Shown here piece by piece: positions 1 to 6,431 of a stretch of 34,370 bases of DNA. The DNA is from Candidatus Bathyarchaeota archaeon. GTDB lineage: Archaea; Thermoproteota; Bathyarchaeia; TCS64. Positions within the stretch are counted from its first letter, which is position 1. The number at the start of each line of letters is the position of its first letter. Position numbers and translations under genes: made by a program. The stretch is taken from the NCBI GenBank assembly GCA_026014875.1, contig JAOZHO010000023.1:1-34370 (forward strand). The letters are read 5' to 3'. The notes below the pieces were generated by a model. That model worked only from the letters and a program-made list of their open reading frames with translations, did no database searches and was not told the origin of the DNA.

Positions 1-799
1 CCCAGACCCCCCAACCCCCCCGGGTCGCCATCCAAGCCCTCCACATCTGCCCCCCATCCAAAGGATACACAGGCAACATATTCACCAACGCCAGATTCGT
101 CGAGATGAAATACAACCAGTTCAAGAACACCCCCAAAGCAGGAGGCAACCCACCCCGCCACAGACTGAAGAACAGGATCAAAGAGACCCCCATCACCAGG
201 TTCACGAAGCTCCCGAAAGCGAAGATCCGCAGCCGCGACATCAGCGAAGCAGCCTCCATATCCTCCTCCTCCGGCTCCACCGCCCCCCCGAAAGTCACCA
301 CAGCCAACAGCAGCGCAGCAGACTTCACCCGCACCCCCGCCACCACACACTGGACACCATGCGCCAACTCATGAAACAGAATCACCACACCCGCCGCAGC
401 CAAGAACCACGGCAAACTCGAGAAACGGATAGTCACACCCGGGATCAAAGGCATCACCGGAGAAGCCTGCGTGGGAACAAACACGAACTTGTACAGATTC
501 TGGACCAAAAGCAAAGTCATGAACGCCACCTGCCCCGGGAAAGACGCAACGCCCACATTCCCCAACACCCTCCAGAACCCCGGACGCCAACCCCCCACCC
601 TCAGCAGAAACGAGTTCAACCTCGTCGACTTTACCAAAGCATAAAGCGGATGCAGCTCCACCCCATACCTCTCAAGCCTCAAGACCCTCGCGACGCCGTA
701 GAACACGAACCACGCCGCGACTATAAGCCCCAGACTCTGAATGCTACCGAGCTCCACCGCCTCACCGCCAAGACCAACTAATAAACCCCTCACCCTCAT
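1..799 (-). CDS. M50-family site-2 protease-like membrane metalloprotease (3' end beyond the window)
   Basis: This is an intramembrane zinc protease of the site-2 protease (M50) family. Reading the minus strand from the ATG at 797-799 gives an open frame of 266 codons that runs off the left edge. The HEXXH zinc motif is HELAHG (His143, Glu144, His147), directly preceded by a hydrophobic helix. The second family motif, N-x-L-P-x-x-P-L-D-G-G, follows with Asp248 as the third ligand. Other hydrophobic stretches lie near residues 18-36 and 100-107 and between the two motifs, so it is a multi-pass membrane protein. Only 9 bases separate its ATG from a TTG of the divergent nucleotidyltransferase gene, so the true start could lie slightly further in. 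Family assignment is firm; the substrate is unknown. Confidence 0.88.
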   Translation of the reverse strand, partial: MRVRGLLVGLGGEAVELGSIQSLGLIVAAWFVFYGVARVLRLERYGVELHPLYALVKSTRLNSFLLRVGGWRPGFWRVLGNVGVASFPGQVAFMTLLLVQNLYKFVFVPTQASPVMPLIPGVTIRFSSLPWFLAAAGVVILFHELAHGVQCVVAGVRVKSAALLLAVVTFGGAVEPEEEDMEAASLMSRLRIFAFGSFVNLVMGVSLILFFSLWRGGLPPALGVFLNWLYFISTNLALVNMLPVYPLDGGQMWRAWMATRGGWGVW

Positions 800-814
800 A
801 AATATAGCTTGAAA

Positions 815-1495
815 ATGGCCGAAGCCACAGAGATCCACTACACACCCAACCACTGGAGCCTCCTCCAGCGCCTCAGAGACGAGGCCCTAGAGATGATACG
901 CCCCCTCTACCGACGCCACATCCAGGCCCTCGCCTACGGCAGCATCGCCCGGGGCGACGTCAAACCCACCAGCGACATCGACATCATCCTCCCCACCCCC
1001 CCAGCACCCTCCATCATCGAGACCCTCATCGAAGCCGAGACCACCATCACCCACAGGGAGATCATCCAAGCCACCCCCAACTACGCCGCCAAAGCATACA
1101 TCCACACCGCCGAAGACCGAAGCTACAGCTTCCCCCTCGTACCCCTACGCAGCCACGAAAGGGACTTTTACAGCTTCGCAGGCTCCGTGGACCACCCCCA
1201 GCTCGCTGAGGGCATCCGGGTCCCCGGAGTCACCAAAAACCTCACCCTCGTCACCCCCACACCCCAAGGCCACACAGAAACCCCCGTCACAGGCCACGAG
1301 GGAACCACCGCCAAAGCCCTCGGCATCGGAGTCACCGCCGTCCTCGACCGAGTCCGCACCCTCCGACGCCGCAAGAAGATCGGCCGCACAGGCGTCTACA
1401 TCCAACGCACACTCCACCCCCACGAGAGCTTCGGAGGCGTCTACCAACAACTATCTAGGAGACGCCCACCCCTCCGCAGACGACAGAGAGAATAA
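815..1495 (+). CDS. Nucleotidyltransferase-domain protein (pol beta / MNT superfamily)
   Basis: This is an archaeal protein with a minimal nucleotidyltransferase fold. Near the N-terminus it has the signature G-S-I-A-R-G-D, followed nine residues later by the Asp-x-Asp pair (S-D-I-D) that binds the catalytic metals. Proteins with this fold transfer NMP groups to proteins, RNA or small molecules; the acceptor here is unknown. The C-terminal third is rich in Arg and Lys, which would suit nucleic-acid binding. I prefer the ATG at 815; a TTG at 809 adds two residues. A TAATAAA-like box A at about 777-784 is about 34 bases before the ATG and lies inside the divergent M50 gene. The coding strand is unusually C-rich, like the surrounding + strand. 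Confidence 0.8.
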   Translation: MAEATEIHYTPNHWSLLQRLRDEALEMIRPLYRRHIQALAYGSIARGDVKPTSDIDIILPTPPAPSIIETLIEAETTITHREIIQATPNYAAKAYIHTAEDRSYSFPLVPLRSHERDFYSFAGSVDHPQLAEGIRVPGVTKNLTLVTPTPQGHTETPVTGHEGTTAKALGIGVTAVLDRVRTLRRRKKIGRTGVYIQRTLHPHESFGGVYQQLSRRRPPLRRRQRE

Positions 1496-1549
1496 ACCTA
1501 GCACCCACTGGAAGAGGCTAAAAAACCAAAGAAAAAAGGAAAAACCGGG

Positions 1550-2773
1550 CTAGAGGTCCTTAAACAGCCGGACCGTCAGCTTACGGGGAACCCGGACGCC
1601 GTCCCCCAGCCGCTCACCCACCAAGATCCCGACGCCCCTCTCCGCCGCGGCGTCCACGAGGCGCCCCGTAACGATCCCGTCGAAGACCACGGTCCCGACG
1701 CCCTCCCGCTTCCGGAGCTCCTCCACGAGATCGCCCACAGGCACACGCCCCAACTCATCCCAACCGGAACCCAGCAGAACCGCCTCCAATGTACCCTCCA
1801 GCTCGCTCGCGATCCCGCCAACCGGACCAAGATCCACAGGCGGAGCCACGGGAGCCCGCTTCGCAGGAGCACGCCTAGCCGGAGCCCGCTTAGTTGGAGG
1901 CCGCCTCGCAGGAGCCCGCTTTGCTGGGGCCCGCCTCGCAGCCTCGGACGGTTTCTCCACCTCAGAGATCGGCACCCGAGCCGCCAAAGCGGCCTCGATC
2001 TCCTCCGGCTCCAGCTCCTCCACCTCCTTACCCCAAGGCGCCCGAGCCACATAAGCCGGCTTAGCCACCTGCAGCAGCTCCTTCAGGATCAGATCCCCAC
2101 CTCGGTCACCATCCAAGAACGCAGTGATCTCCTTACGCTTCACCAGATTGATGATCGTCCGGGGAATCTTCACACCCTCCAGGGCGATCACCCCGGTCCG
2201 ACCAGCCTTCAACAGGTTAATCACGTCGGCCCGACCCTCCACCACGATGATCTCCTTCAGCTTCGAGATGTCAGGCGTCGCCGTCAGCCTCTCCCGCCCG
2301 TAATGCACGGGATGGATCTTCTTATCCGCCCTAGAGACCTCGCTCAGCAGCTTCTCGATGTCCTGACTCTCCGTAACGACCCAGCCCCGCATCAGCTCCT
2401 TCGCCCGCTTCATGATCTGCTCCCGTTTGTCCACCCGGACATCCGAGATCTTAACGACACTCACCTTCGCAGCGCAAGGACCCACCCTGTCCACGGACTC
2501 CATCGCAGCCGCGATGATCGCCGTCTCCGCCCGATCCAGACTCGACGGAGCGGCTATCGTCCCATCCGTCCTGTCCTTCTCAGATTTCAGTGTGATATCG
2601 ATGCGCCCGATCTTACCGGACTTTTGGAGCTCCCGGAGCTCAAACTCTTTAGGGAACAAACCCTCAGTCTGACCGAAAATAGCGCCTATGACGTCGTGGC
2701 GTTCCACGACGCCCTCGATGACGAAAGTGGCCTCGATGAGGTACTTCGGACTTGACTTTTCCTTCGAACCCAT
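1550..2773 (-). CDS. dnaG: Archaeal DnaG primase-like protein
   Basis: Archaeal DnaG contains a TOPRIM domain. In archaea it is reported as a component of the RNA exosome that helps bind poly(A)-rich RNA, and it can also make short primers. The 407-residue product has the conserved archaeal N-terminal region (about 1-165), a TOPRIM core with E179 in V-V-E-G-R-A-D and the D-G-D-R-G-G motif at 221-226, and a C-terminal domain from about 320. Between them, residues 280-310 form a basic Ala-Pro-Arg-Lys repeat linker that is low-complexity and probably disordered. The start codon is ATG, with AT-rich promoter-like sequence just upstream. The gene diverges from gap across a structured spacer. Confidence 0.93.
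   Translation of the reverse strand: MGSKEKSSPKYLIEATFVIEGVVERHDVIGAIFGQTEGLFPKEFELRELQKSGKIGRIDITLKSEKDRTDGTIAAPSSLDRAETAIIAAAMESVDRVGPCAAKVSVVKISDVRVDKREQIMKRAKELMRGWVVTESQDIEKLLSEVSRADKKIHPVHYGRERLTATPDISKLKEIIVVEGRADVINLLKAGRTGVIALEGVKIPRTIINLVKRKEITAFLDGDRGGDLILKELLQVAKPAYVARAPWGKEVEELEPEEIEAALAARVPISEVEKPSEAARRAPAKRAPARRPPTKRAPARRAPAKRAPVAPPVDLGPVGGIASELEGTLEAVLLGSGWDELGRVPVGDLVEELRKREGVGTVVFDGIVTGRLVDAAAERGVGILVGERLGDGVRVPRKLTVRLFKDL
1847..1936 (-). repeat. Imperfect 15-base repeats coding an Ala-Pro-Arg/Lys linker in dnaG
   Basis: About six diverged copies of a 15-base unit encode K-R-A-P-A or R-R-A-P-A pentapeptides between the TOPRIM and C-terminal domains of DnaG. The linker is strongly basic and proline-rich, so a flexible RNA-binding tether is likely. 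Copy number may vary between strains. Confidence 0.75.
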
Positions 2774-2810
2774 ATATTCTCACTTTTATTCATTATTTCA
2801 CCCCTACTGC

Positions 2811-2999
2811 AGGTGACCCTCGTCCTCGTGTAAAGTTCACCTGGGTTTGATCGCATCAGACCCTTCGTGTATGCGTGAGGGCTCGACGCTCCGTTTTCGG
2901 AGCATGCCGATGGCCCTGCGGTGAGAGTGACGGGTGTGTTTTCCACACCCTGTGACTTAGCATCGCCTCCCCAATAAAAACCTTCCCGAATTGGGAGGC
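2811..2999. other. Structured dnaG-gap spacer with serial inverted repeats; candidate ncRNA or replication-origin element
   Basis: The 274-base spacer between the divergent dnaG and gap genes holds five inverted repeats in a row: 2811-2816/2837-2842 (6 bp); 2843-2863 (4+4 bp around one mismatch, loop GCG); 2888-2893/2898-2903 (6 bp, loop TTTT); 2932-2938/2944-2950 (7 bp, loop TTTTC); and 2965-2975/2990-2999 (10 bp with one bulge). The fourth contains GTGTGGAAAAC on the minus strand, which loosely resembles the GTGGAAAC core of archaeal origin recognition boxes; I rate that resemblance weak. A T-rich run at 3005-3011 may be the box A of gap. Short ORFs overlapping this stretch show no protein-like signal. 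The compositional strand switch of the left end falls here. Confidence 0.5.
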
Positions 3000-3047
3000 A
3001 GGACATTTTTTATTCGGTTCTGGGGTTAGAGTCATCGAAGATTCGTC

Positions 3048-4052
3048 ATGGGAGTGAAAGTGGGTATAAACGGGTTCGGTAGGATGGGGCGGTTGGCCTT
3101 CAGGGCGGCCTTGGAGTTGGGTCTGGATCTCGATTTCGTTGCGGTGAATCGGGGGGACGCCGAGGCGCTGGCTCATCTCCTGAGGCATGATAGTGTCCAT
3201 GGCGCTCTGCCTTTCACGGTGGAGGTGGAGGGGAACTGCATCGTGGTGGATGGGAGGGAGCTCCGGGTGCTGTATGAATCGGATCCCGGGAGGCTCCCCT
3301 GGGGGGACCTGGGGGTCGGGCTGGTCATCGAGGCCTCGGGGAGGTTCAGGGACAGGGCGGGGGCGTCGAAGCATTTGGAGGCGGGGGCTGAGAAGGTCTT
3401 GATCTCGTCTCCGGCGGGGGATCCGGATCTTACGGTGGTGATCGGTGTGAATGATCATCTCTACGATCCTGAGAGGCACGTGATTGTCTCTAATGCCTCC
3501 TGTACCACTAATTGTGTCGCTCCCATGGTGAAGGTGCTCCATGATGGTTTCGGGGTGGAGTCGGGGTTCATGAGCACCATCCATGCCTACACTAATAACC
3601 AGACATTGTTGGATAGGGCTCAGGCGGATCTCAGGACGGCTCGGAATGCGGCGACGAATATCATTCCCACCTCGACGGGTGCTGCGAGGGCTATTGGTCT
3701 GGTTATCCCGGAGCTGGAGGGTAGGATCGGTGGTATGGCGTTTAGGGTTCCTGTTCCTGCGGTCTCGGTGATGGATTTCGCCGGTGTGCTCCGGGAGGCG
3801 GTCTCTGTGGATGAGTTGAATGGTGCTTACAGGGAGGCGTCGGAGGGGGCGCTGGAGGGTGTGCTGGGTTACACGGAGGAGCCTCTCGTCTCCTGTGACT
3901 ATGTTCATAATACGTTCAGTGCCGTGGTGGATGGTCCTCTGACGTGGGTGAGGGATCGTCTGGTGAGGGTGGTGGCGTGGTATGATAATGAGTGGGGTTA
4001 CGCCTGTCGTCTCGCTGAGATGGCGGAGAGGATGGCTGGGTCGATGGGTTAG
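3048..4052 (+). CDS. gap: Glyceraldehyde-3-phosphate dehydrogenase, bacterial (class I) type
   Basis: This enzyme interconverts glyceraldehyde 3-phosphate and 1,3-bisphosphoglycerate in glycolysis or gluconeogenesis. The 334-residue protein has the Rossmann motif G-I-N-G-F-G-R-M-G-R at 6-15, the catalytic S-N-A-S-C-T-T-N-C with Cys152, the following H-A-Y-T histidine, S-T-G-A-A-R, and the C-terminal W-Y-D-N-E-W-G-Y. These are signatures of the bacterial/eukaryotic enzyme, not of the class II GAPDH of most archaea. The residue after beta-strand 2, normally the Asp that selects NAD (as in I-N-D), is Arg35 in V-N-R, which suggests NADP use or dual specificity. The stop overlaps that of convergent tyrS by four bases. 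Confidence 0.94.
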   Translation: MGVKVGINGFGRMGRLAFRAALELGLDLDFVAVNRGDAEALAHLLRHDSVHGALPFTVEVEGNCIVVDGRELRVLYESDPGRLPWGDLGVGLVIEASGRFRDRAGASKHLEAGAEKVLISSPAGDPDLTVVIGVNDHLYDPERHVIVSNASCTTNCVAPMVKVLHDGFGVESGFMSTIHAYTNNQTLLDRAQADLRTARNAATNIIPTSTGAARAIGLVIPELEGRIGGMAFRVPVPAVSVMDFAGVLREAVSVDELNGAYREASEGALEGVLGYTEEPLVSCDYVHNTFSAVVDGPLTWVRDRLVRVVAWYDNEWGYACRLAEMAERMAGSMG

Positions 4053-5131
4053 CGGGTGACCTGGAGTCGGCGCATGGCTTCCAGGTTCTCGGGTTTCTTC
4101 TCAAAGTACTCTGCGACGGGTTGGAGGAGTTCTGTGACTGCGGCTGAGACGCCGTTCTTGAGGTCGAGGGGGTGGAGGTCTCCCTTGCCGTAGGCTTGGG
4201 CGAGTTCCTCGAAGCTGTGGTATGTGATGTCTCCGCCGTACTTGGCGGGTCGTTGGATGTGGAGTTTGTCGTGGTGGGGGAATACGAGCATCCTAGCGTG
4301 GTCGAGGACGGGGTTGCCTTCGACGAGTTTCGGGGGGCAGTAGGCTTCCCGGTATTTGGCTTGGATGTCTTGGGGTGTGTCGTTGATCCATAGTGCTCCT
4401 TTGCCGACGCTCTTGCTCATCTTGTGTTTGATGTTTTTGTCGATGTTGGCGTCGTCGTCGAAGCTGCCTTGGGCTGTGGTGAGTTGGAGGCCGGGTAGGA
4501 GGGGGTTGTGTAGGCATACGGGGGGTGCGAAGCCTAGTTTGGGTGCGGCTTCCCGGGCGAGCATGTGGACTTTGCGTTGGTCCATGCCTGCGCAGGCGCA
4601 GTCTAGTTTCATCTGGAATATGTCGCTGGTCTGCATGGCGGGGTAGAGAGCCCAGCTGGTTTCGACGTCGATGGAGTCGGCGGTTCTGCCCATGATGGGC
4701 ATGGCTCTGAGGGTGCGGCGGAGGGTGGTGGATTTCATGACTCTGATGACTGTCTCCCAGTAGTCTTTGGTGTCGACGATGTCGGAGGCCCAGAGGTATT
4801 CGACTTTGCCGGGGGGTAGGCCTAGGGCGGTGAAGCAGTCTTTGAAGTATTCTGCGGCGGTGGCGAGGTTCTCTAGTATGCCTCCCATCTTGTTGTTGAT
4901 CCAGCCGTGCCATTCGGCGAGGTAGATGATGAAGTGGAATCCGGCGTCTGCGTAGTCTTTCATCTTTTGGCCTACGATGAGGCCTGTGCCGGCGTGCATG
5001 AGTCCGCTGGGTTCGAATCCGACGTATCCTCGGGGGTGGTCGTTGGTTTGAAGGAGGTTGTGGAGCTCGTTTTCGGTGATGATCTCTTGGAGGTTGCGGC
5101 TGACTAGTTGGATTCGGGTCTCTGTGTCCAT
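4049..5131 (-). CDS. tyrS: Tyrosyl-tRNA synthetase, archaeal/eukaryotic type
   Basis: This enzyme charges tRNA-Tyr with tyrosine in the cytoplasm. The 360-residue protein has Tyr36 and G-F-E-P-S-G, then the HIGH-like motif H-A-G-T at 46-49, the tyrosine-pocket stretch M-Q-T-S-D with Gln167 and Asp170, M-D-Q-R-K-V-H-M-L-A-R-E, and a complete K-M-S-K-S at 237-241. This is the compact archaeal form without the bacterial S4 domain. The start is ATG. The sense strand is C/A-rich while the opposite strand is G/T-rich, the reverse of what genes further right show. It is convergent with gap, with a four-base overlap. Confidence 0.93.
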   Translation of the reverse strand: MDTETRIQLVSRNLQEIITENELHNLLQTNDHPRGYVGFEPSGLMHAGTGLIVGQKMKDYADAGFHFIIYLAEWHGWINNKMGGILENLATAAEYFKDCFTALGLPPGKVEYLWASDIVDTKDYWETVIRVMKSTTLRRTLRAMPIMGRTADSIDVETSWALYPAMQTSDIFQMKLDCACAGMDQRKVHMLAREAAPKLGFAPPVCLHNPLLPGLQLTTAQGSFDDDANIDKNIKHKMSKSVGKGALWINDTPQDIQAKYREAYCPPKLVEGNPVLDHARMLVFPHHDKLHIQRPAKYGGDITYHSFEELAQAYGKGDLHPLDLKNGVSAAVTELLQPVAEYFEKKPENLEAMRRLQVTR

Positions 5132-5184
5132 GTAATCGCCTCGGAATCGGTATTTGTTGGTGTTGGCGGCGATTTAAGGGTTGA

Positions 5185-5359
5185 GGGCAGGCGCCCCTGT
5201 CCCTCGCAGCAAACTCACGGCGTCACAGTCGGGGCTGCGCCCCTCTCGGTCGAGCTCTCTCATCTGTGAGGTTTCCGGCGCCTGCCCGGGCCCGCCTGTA
5301 CCATGTCTGGGTAACCTCGGTTCACTGGGTTGTCCCTTGGCGAGGTCCGTCTGCATGGT
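5185..5359. ncRNA. Highly folded RNA candidate upstream of tyrS, family not recognised
   Basis: Two nested hairpin domains are visible. Domain A is closed by a perfect 11-bp GC-rich stem (5185-5195 with 5277-5287). Inside it are a 6-bp stem (5223-5228 with 5264-5269) and a 5-bp stem with a three-base loop (5231-5235 with 5239-5243). Domain B has ACCATG/CATGGT (5300-5305 with 5354-5359), inside which are ACCTCG/CGAGGT (5314-5319 with 5341-5346) and a GGG/CCC tip. This much ordered pairing is unlikely by chance in the spacer. TATA-like AT-rich stretches near 5410-5450 would suit minus-strand transcription. I could not match SRP RNA or RNase P consensus motifs, so the family and strand stay open. 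Confidence 0.45.
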
Positions 5360-5791
5360 GCGTCGTGTGGCGGGTATGTTAGTCTCGGGGTGTCGGTGTT
5401 TTAATGTTTCCAATTGGGGGTGTGGGGTTATAATGGTAGCATATTATAGCGGGTTTTCGGGCGTGTTTTTCGTGGTTTAATTGGGTGGGGCGCTTTTTCG
5501 GTTGTTTTCGGTGTTCGGCGGGGTTTTCTGGTTTGTTTGGGTGTTGTTTTGGTACTGAATTGCTACTGAATAGCTACTGTTTTGCATGAAGAGTTGGCGG
5601 GGACGGTTTCCGGGTGTTTTTCGGGTTCCTTCCGGTGTTTGGCGGTGTTTTCACGGGTGGATGCGGGACCTCCTGTCGTTCCGAGGAACCGTTTTTTCGT
5701 GGAGGGGGCAACGGAGGGGCTTAACTGGGGATTTATTTCTTGGGGTTTTTTGACTATGTTGAACGTGAAGTCGATGACCTGGTGGTTTCGG
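5360..5791. other. GT-rich non-coding stretch with a short tandem repeat
   Basis: No convincing gene is visible on either strand, and ORFs here are short with no protein-like character. The + strand is extremely G/T-rich (5461-5520 has 23 G and 8 C), although nothing is coded. An 11-base tandem repeat, TACTGAAT(T/A)GC, occurs two and a half times at 5553-5579. AT-rich TATA-like sequences lie around 5430-5450. Confidence 0.5.
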
Positions 5792-5844
5792 CACCAGCGC
5801 CCAGGTCGGCTGGGGAGCGTGGGTTCAAATCCCGCTCCCGGCAC
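5563..5844 (-). pseudogene. Possible integrase N-terminal remnant reading out of the tRNA 3' end
   Basis: The minus strand is open for 93 codons from a GTG inside the tRNA-like 3' end, beginning with residues P-G-A-G-F-E-P-T. Archaeal tyrosine integrases whose gene overlaps their tRNA attachment site often begin with this kind of peptide, because it is simply the complement of the T arm. No catalytic R...HxxR...Y region follows, and the frame closes at the tandem repeat near 5563. The rest is low-complexity Pro/Thr/Lys sequence. It may be an integrase stump or only a chance frame. Confidence 0.2.
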
Positions 5845-5846
5845 TT
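5792..5846 (+). pseudogene. Class II tRNA (Leu/Ser-like) 3'-half remnant, direct repeat copy 1
   Basis: This copy keeps a variable arm (CCCAG, loop GTCGG, CTGGG), a T arm (GTGGG, loop TTCAAAT, CCCGC), and the acceptor 3' strand TCCCGGC with discriminator A and no encoded CCA. A matching 5' acceptor strand and a D arm are absent upstream, so it is not a complete tRNA gene. A CTGGTG/CACCAG hairpin with a seven-base loop lies just 5', but its loop gives no Leu or Ser anticodon. It pairs with the copy at 6377-6431: 55 bases without gaps, 43 identical by my count, including an 18-base perfect core. Confidence 0.6.
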
Positions 5847-5861
5847 ATCGCGTATTTATTT

Positions 5862-6119
5862 TTACCTGTACGCCCCTTTCCGGTGACTAATGCTGTAAAG
5901 AATGACTGAATTCTCTTTCTCGTCTATTATGTAGATCAACCTGTAGTTACCGGCTCTCAAGCTCCATTTACCTGTAAGAGCTCCGCGGAGTGGTTTTCCC
6001 AGTCGTGGATTTGACTCCAAGCTCATTATAAGTGGGTCGAATCTTCGCTTTACTTCTATTTCGAGGCCGCGGAACTCCCTCTCAAAGGTTCGAGTGGTCT
6101 TGAGGCTATATTTCGCCAG
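5862..6119 (-). CDS. RelE/ParE-superfamily toxin without a standard start codon
   Basis: This is an 85-residue toxin of the RelE/ParE type, typically an mRNA interferase or gyrase poison. Its C-terminal half carries the family pattern: G-K-P-L-R-G, then G-K-W-S-L-R-A-G-N-Y-R-L-I-Y, a charged turn, and a closing hydrophobic strand followed by S-H-R-K. The reading frame opens after a TGA only four codons before the conserved start of the protein, and no ATG, GTG or TTG lies between them. The best candidate start is CTG at 6117-6119, giving the frame L-A-K-Y-S. It overlaps the antitoxin stop by 14 bases, so translational coupling is likely. It is more AT-rich than its neighbours, which fits a mobile cassette. 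Confidence 0.82.
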   Translation of the reverse strand: MAKYSLKTTRTFEREFRGLEIEVKRRFDPLIMSLESNPRLGKPLRGALTGKWSLRAGNYRLIYIIDEKENSVILYSISHRKGAYR

Positions 6120-6318
6120 AGCGATTCAGCTCTCCCTTGAATTCGTCGTAATCTCTTACCTTTCCTGCCTTGACGTCCTCATCGGCCTCAGATATGGATT
6201 TTAAGGCTTCTTCGTCCTCGACGATTTCGAGGGTCTCAGTGATCTCCTCCAAGATGTCTCTCATCCTTAGAAGTAGTATCCGGTCATCGTCGGTAAGAAG
6301 AGTGCTCTTATCAATCAC
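6106..6318 (-). CDS. RelB-like antitoxin partner of the RelE-type toxin
   Basis: This 70-residue acidic protein lies directly upstream of the RelE-like toxin gene and overlaps it by 14 bases. Residues 18-40 are a heptad-like helix rich in Leu, Ile and Glu, suitable for dimerisation. The C-terminal D-V-K-A-G-K-V-R-D-Y-D-E-F resembles the toxin-binding tail of RelB/Phd-type antitoxins. The start is GTG at 6316-6318, supported by a strong box A centred about 33 bases upstream, which implies a nearly leaderless message. The pair is probably autoregulated, as is usual for such modules, though no operator is obvious. Confidence 0.75.
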   Translation of the reverse strand: MIDKSTLLTDDDRILLLRMRDILEEITETLEIVEDEEALKSISEADEDVKAGKVRDYDEFKGELNRSGEI

Positions 6319-6345
6319 GTTAAGTCAATCTGTACTGGGAAAAGT

Positions 6346-6356
6346 GGATATTTAAA
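6346..6356 (-). promoter_or_regulatory. Box A of the toxin-antitoxin cassette
   Basis: On the minus strand the sequence GTTTAAATATC lies about 28-38 bases before the antitoxin GTG at 6318. That matches the spacing of an archaeal TATA box for a leaderless transcript. It sits between the gene and repeat copy 2, so the cassette carries its own promoter. Confidence 0.6.
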
Positions 6357-6376
6357 CATCGCTTCAACAGGATTTA

Positions 6377-6431
6377 CACCAAACGTTAGGTCGGATAGAG
6401 AACGTGGGTTCAAATCCCGCCCCCAGCACTT
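6377..6431 (+). pseudogene. tRNA 3'-end remnant, direct repeat copy 2
   Basis: This copy ends the toxin-antitoxin cassette on the right. The T arm (GTGGG, TTCAAAT, CCCGC) and a 3' acceptor strand ending in CAGCA are intact, but the variable arm no longer pairs. Seven of the twelve differences from copy 1 are G-to-A or C-to-T changes, as expected for decay. No 5' tRNA half lies upstream. A T-rich run follows at once. Confidence 0.6.

Noticed and set aside
2856-3908. A 350-codon minus-strand frame across gap
   Set aside because: It is antisense to the clearly functional GAPDH gene and its product is low-complexity Arg/Pro/His sequence.
5185-5359. SRP RNA or RNase P RNA
   Set aside because: I could not find the SRP helix 8 GGAAGGGAGCA-type motif or the RNase P GAGGAAAGTCC and ACAGAA motifs on either strand. 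Kept only as an unassigned candidate.
5781-5842. A complete tRNA gene (Glu by the loop triplet TTC, or Leu/Ser by the variable arm)
   Set aside because: No 5' acceptor strand complementary to TCCCGGC and no D arm exist in the 200 bases upstream; the seven-base loop lacks a Leu or Ser anticodon and the long variable arm does not fit Glu.
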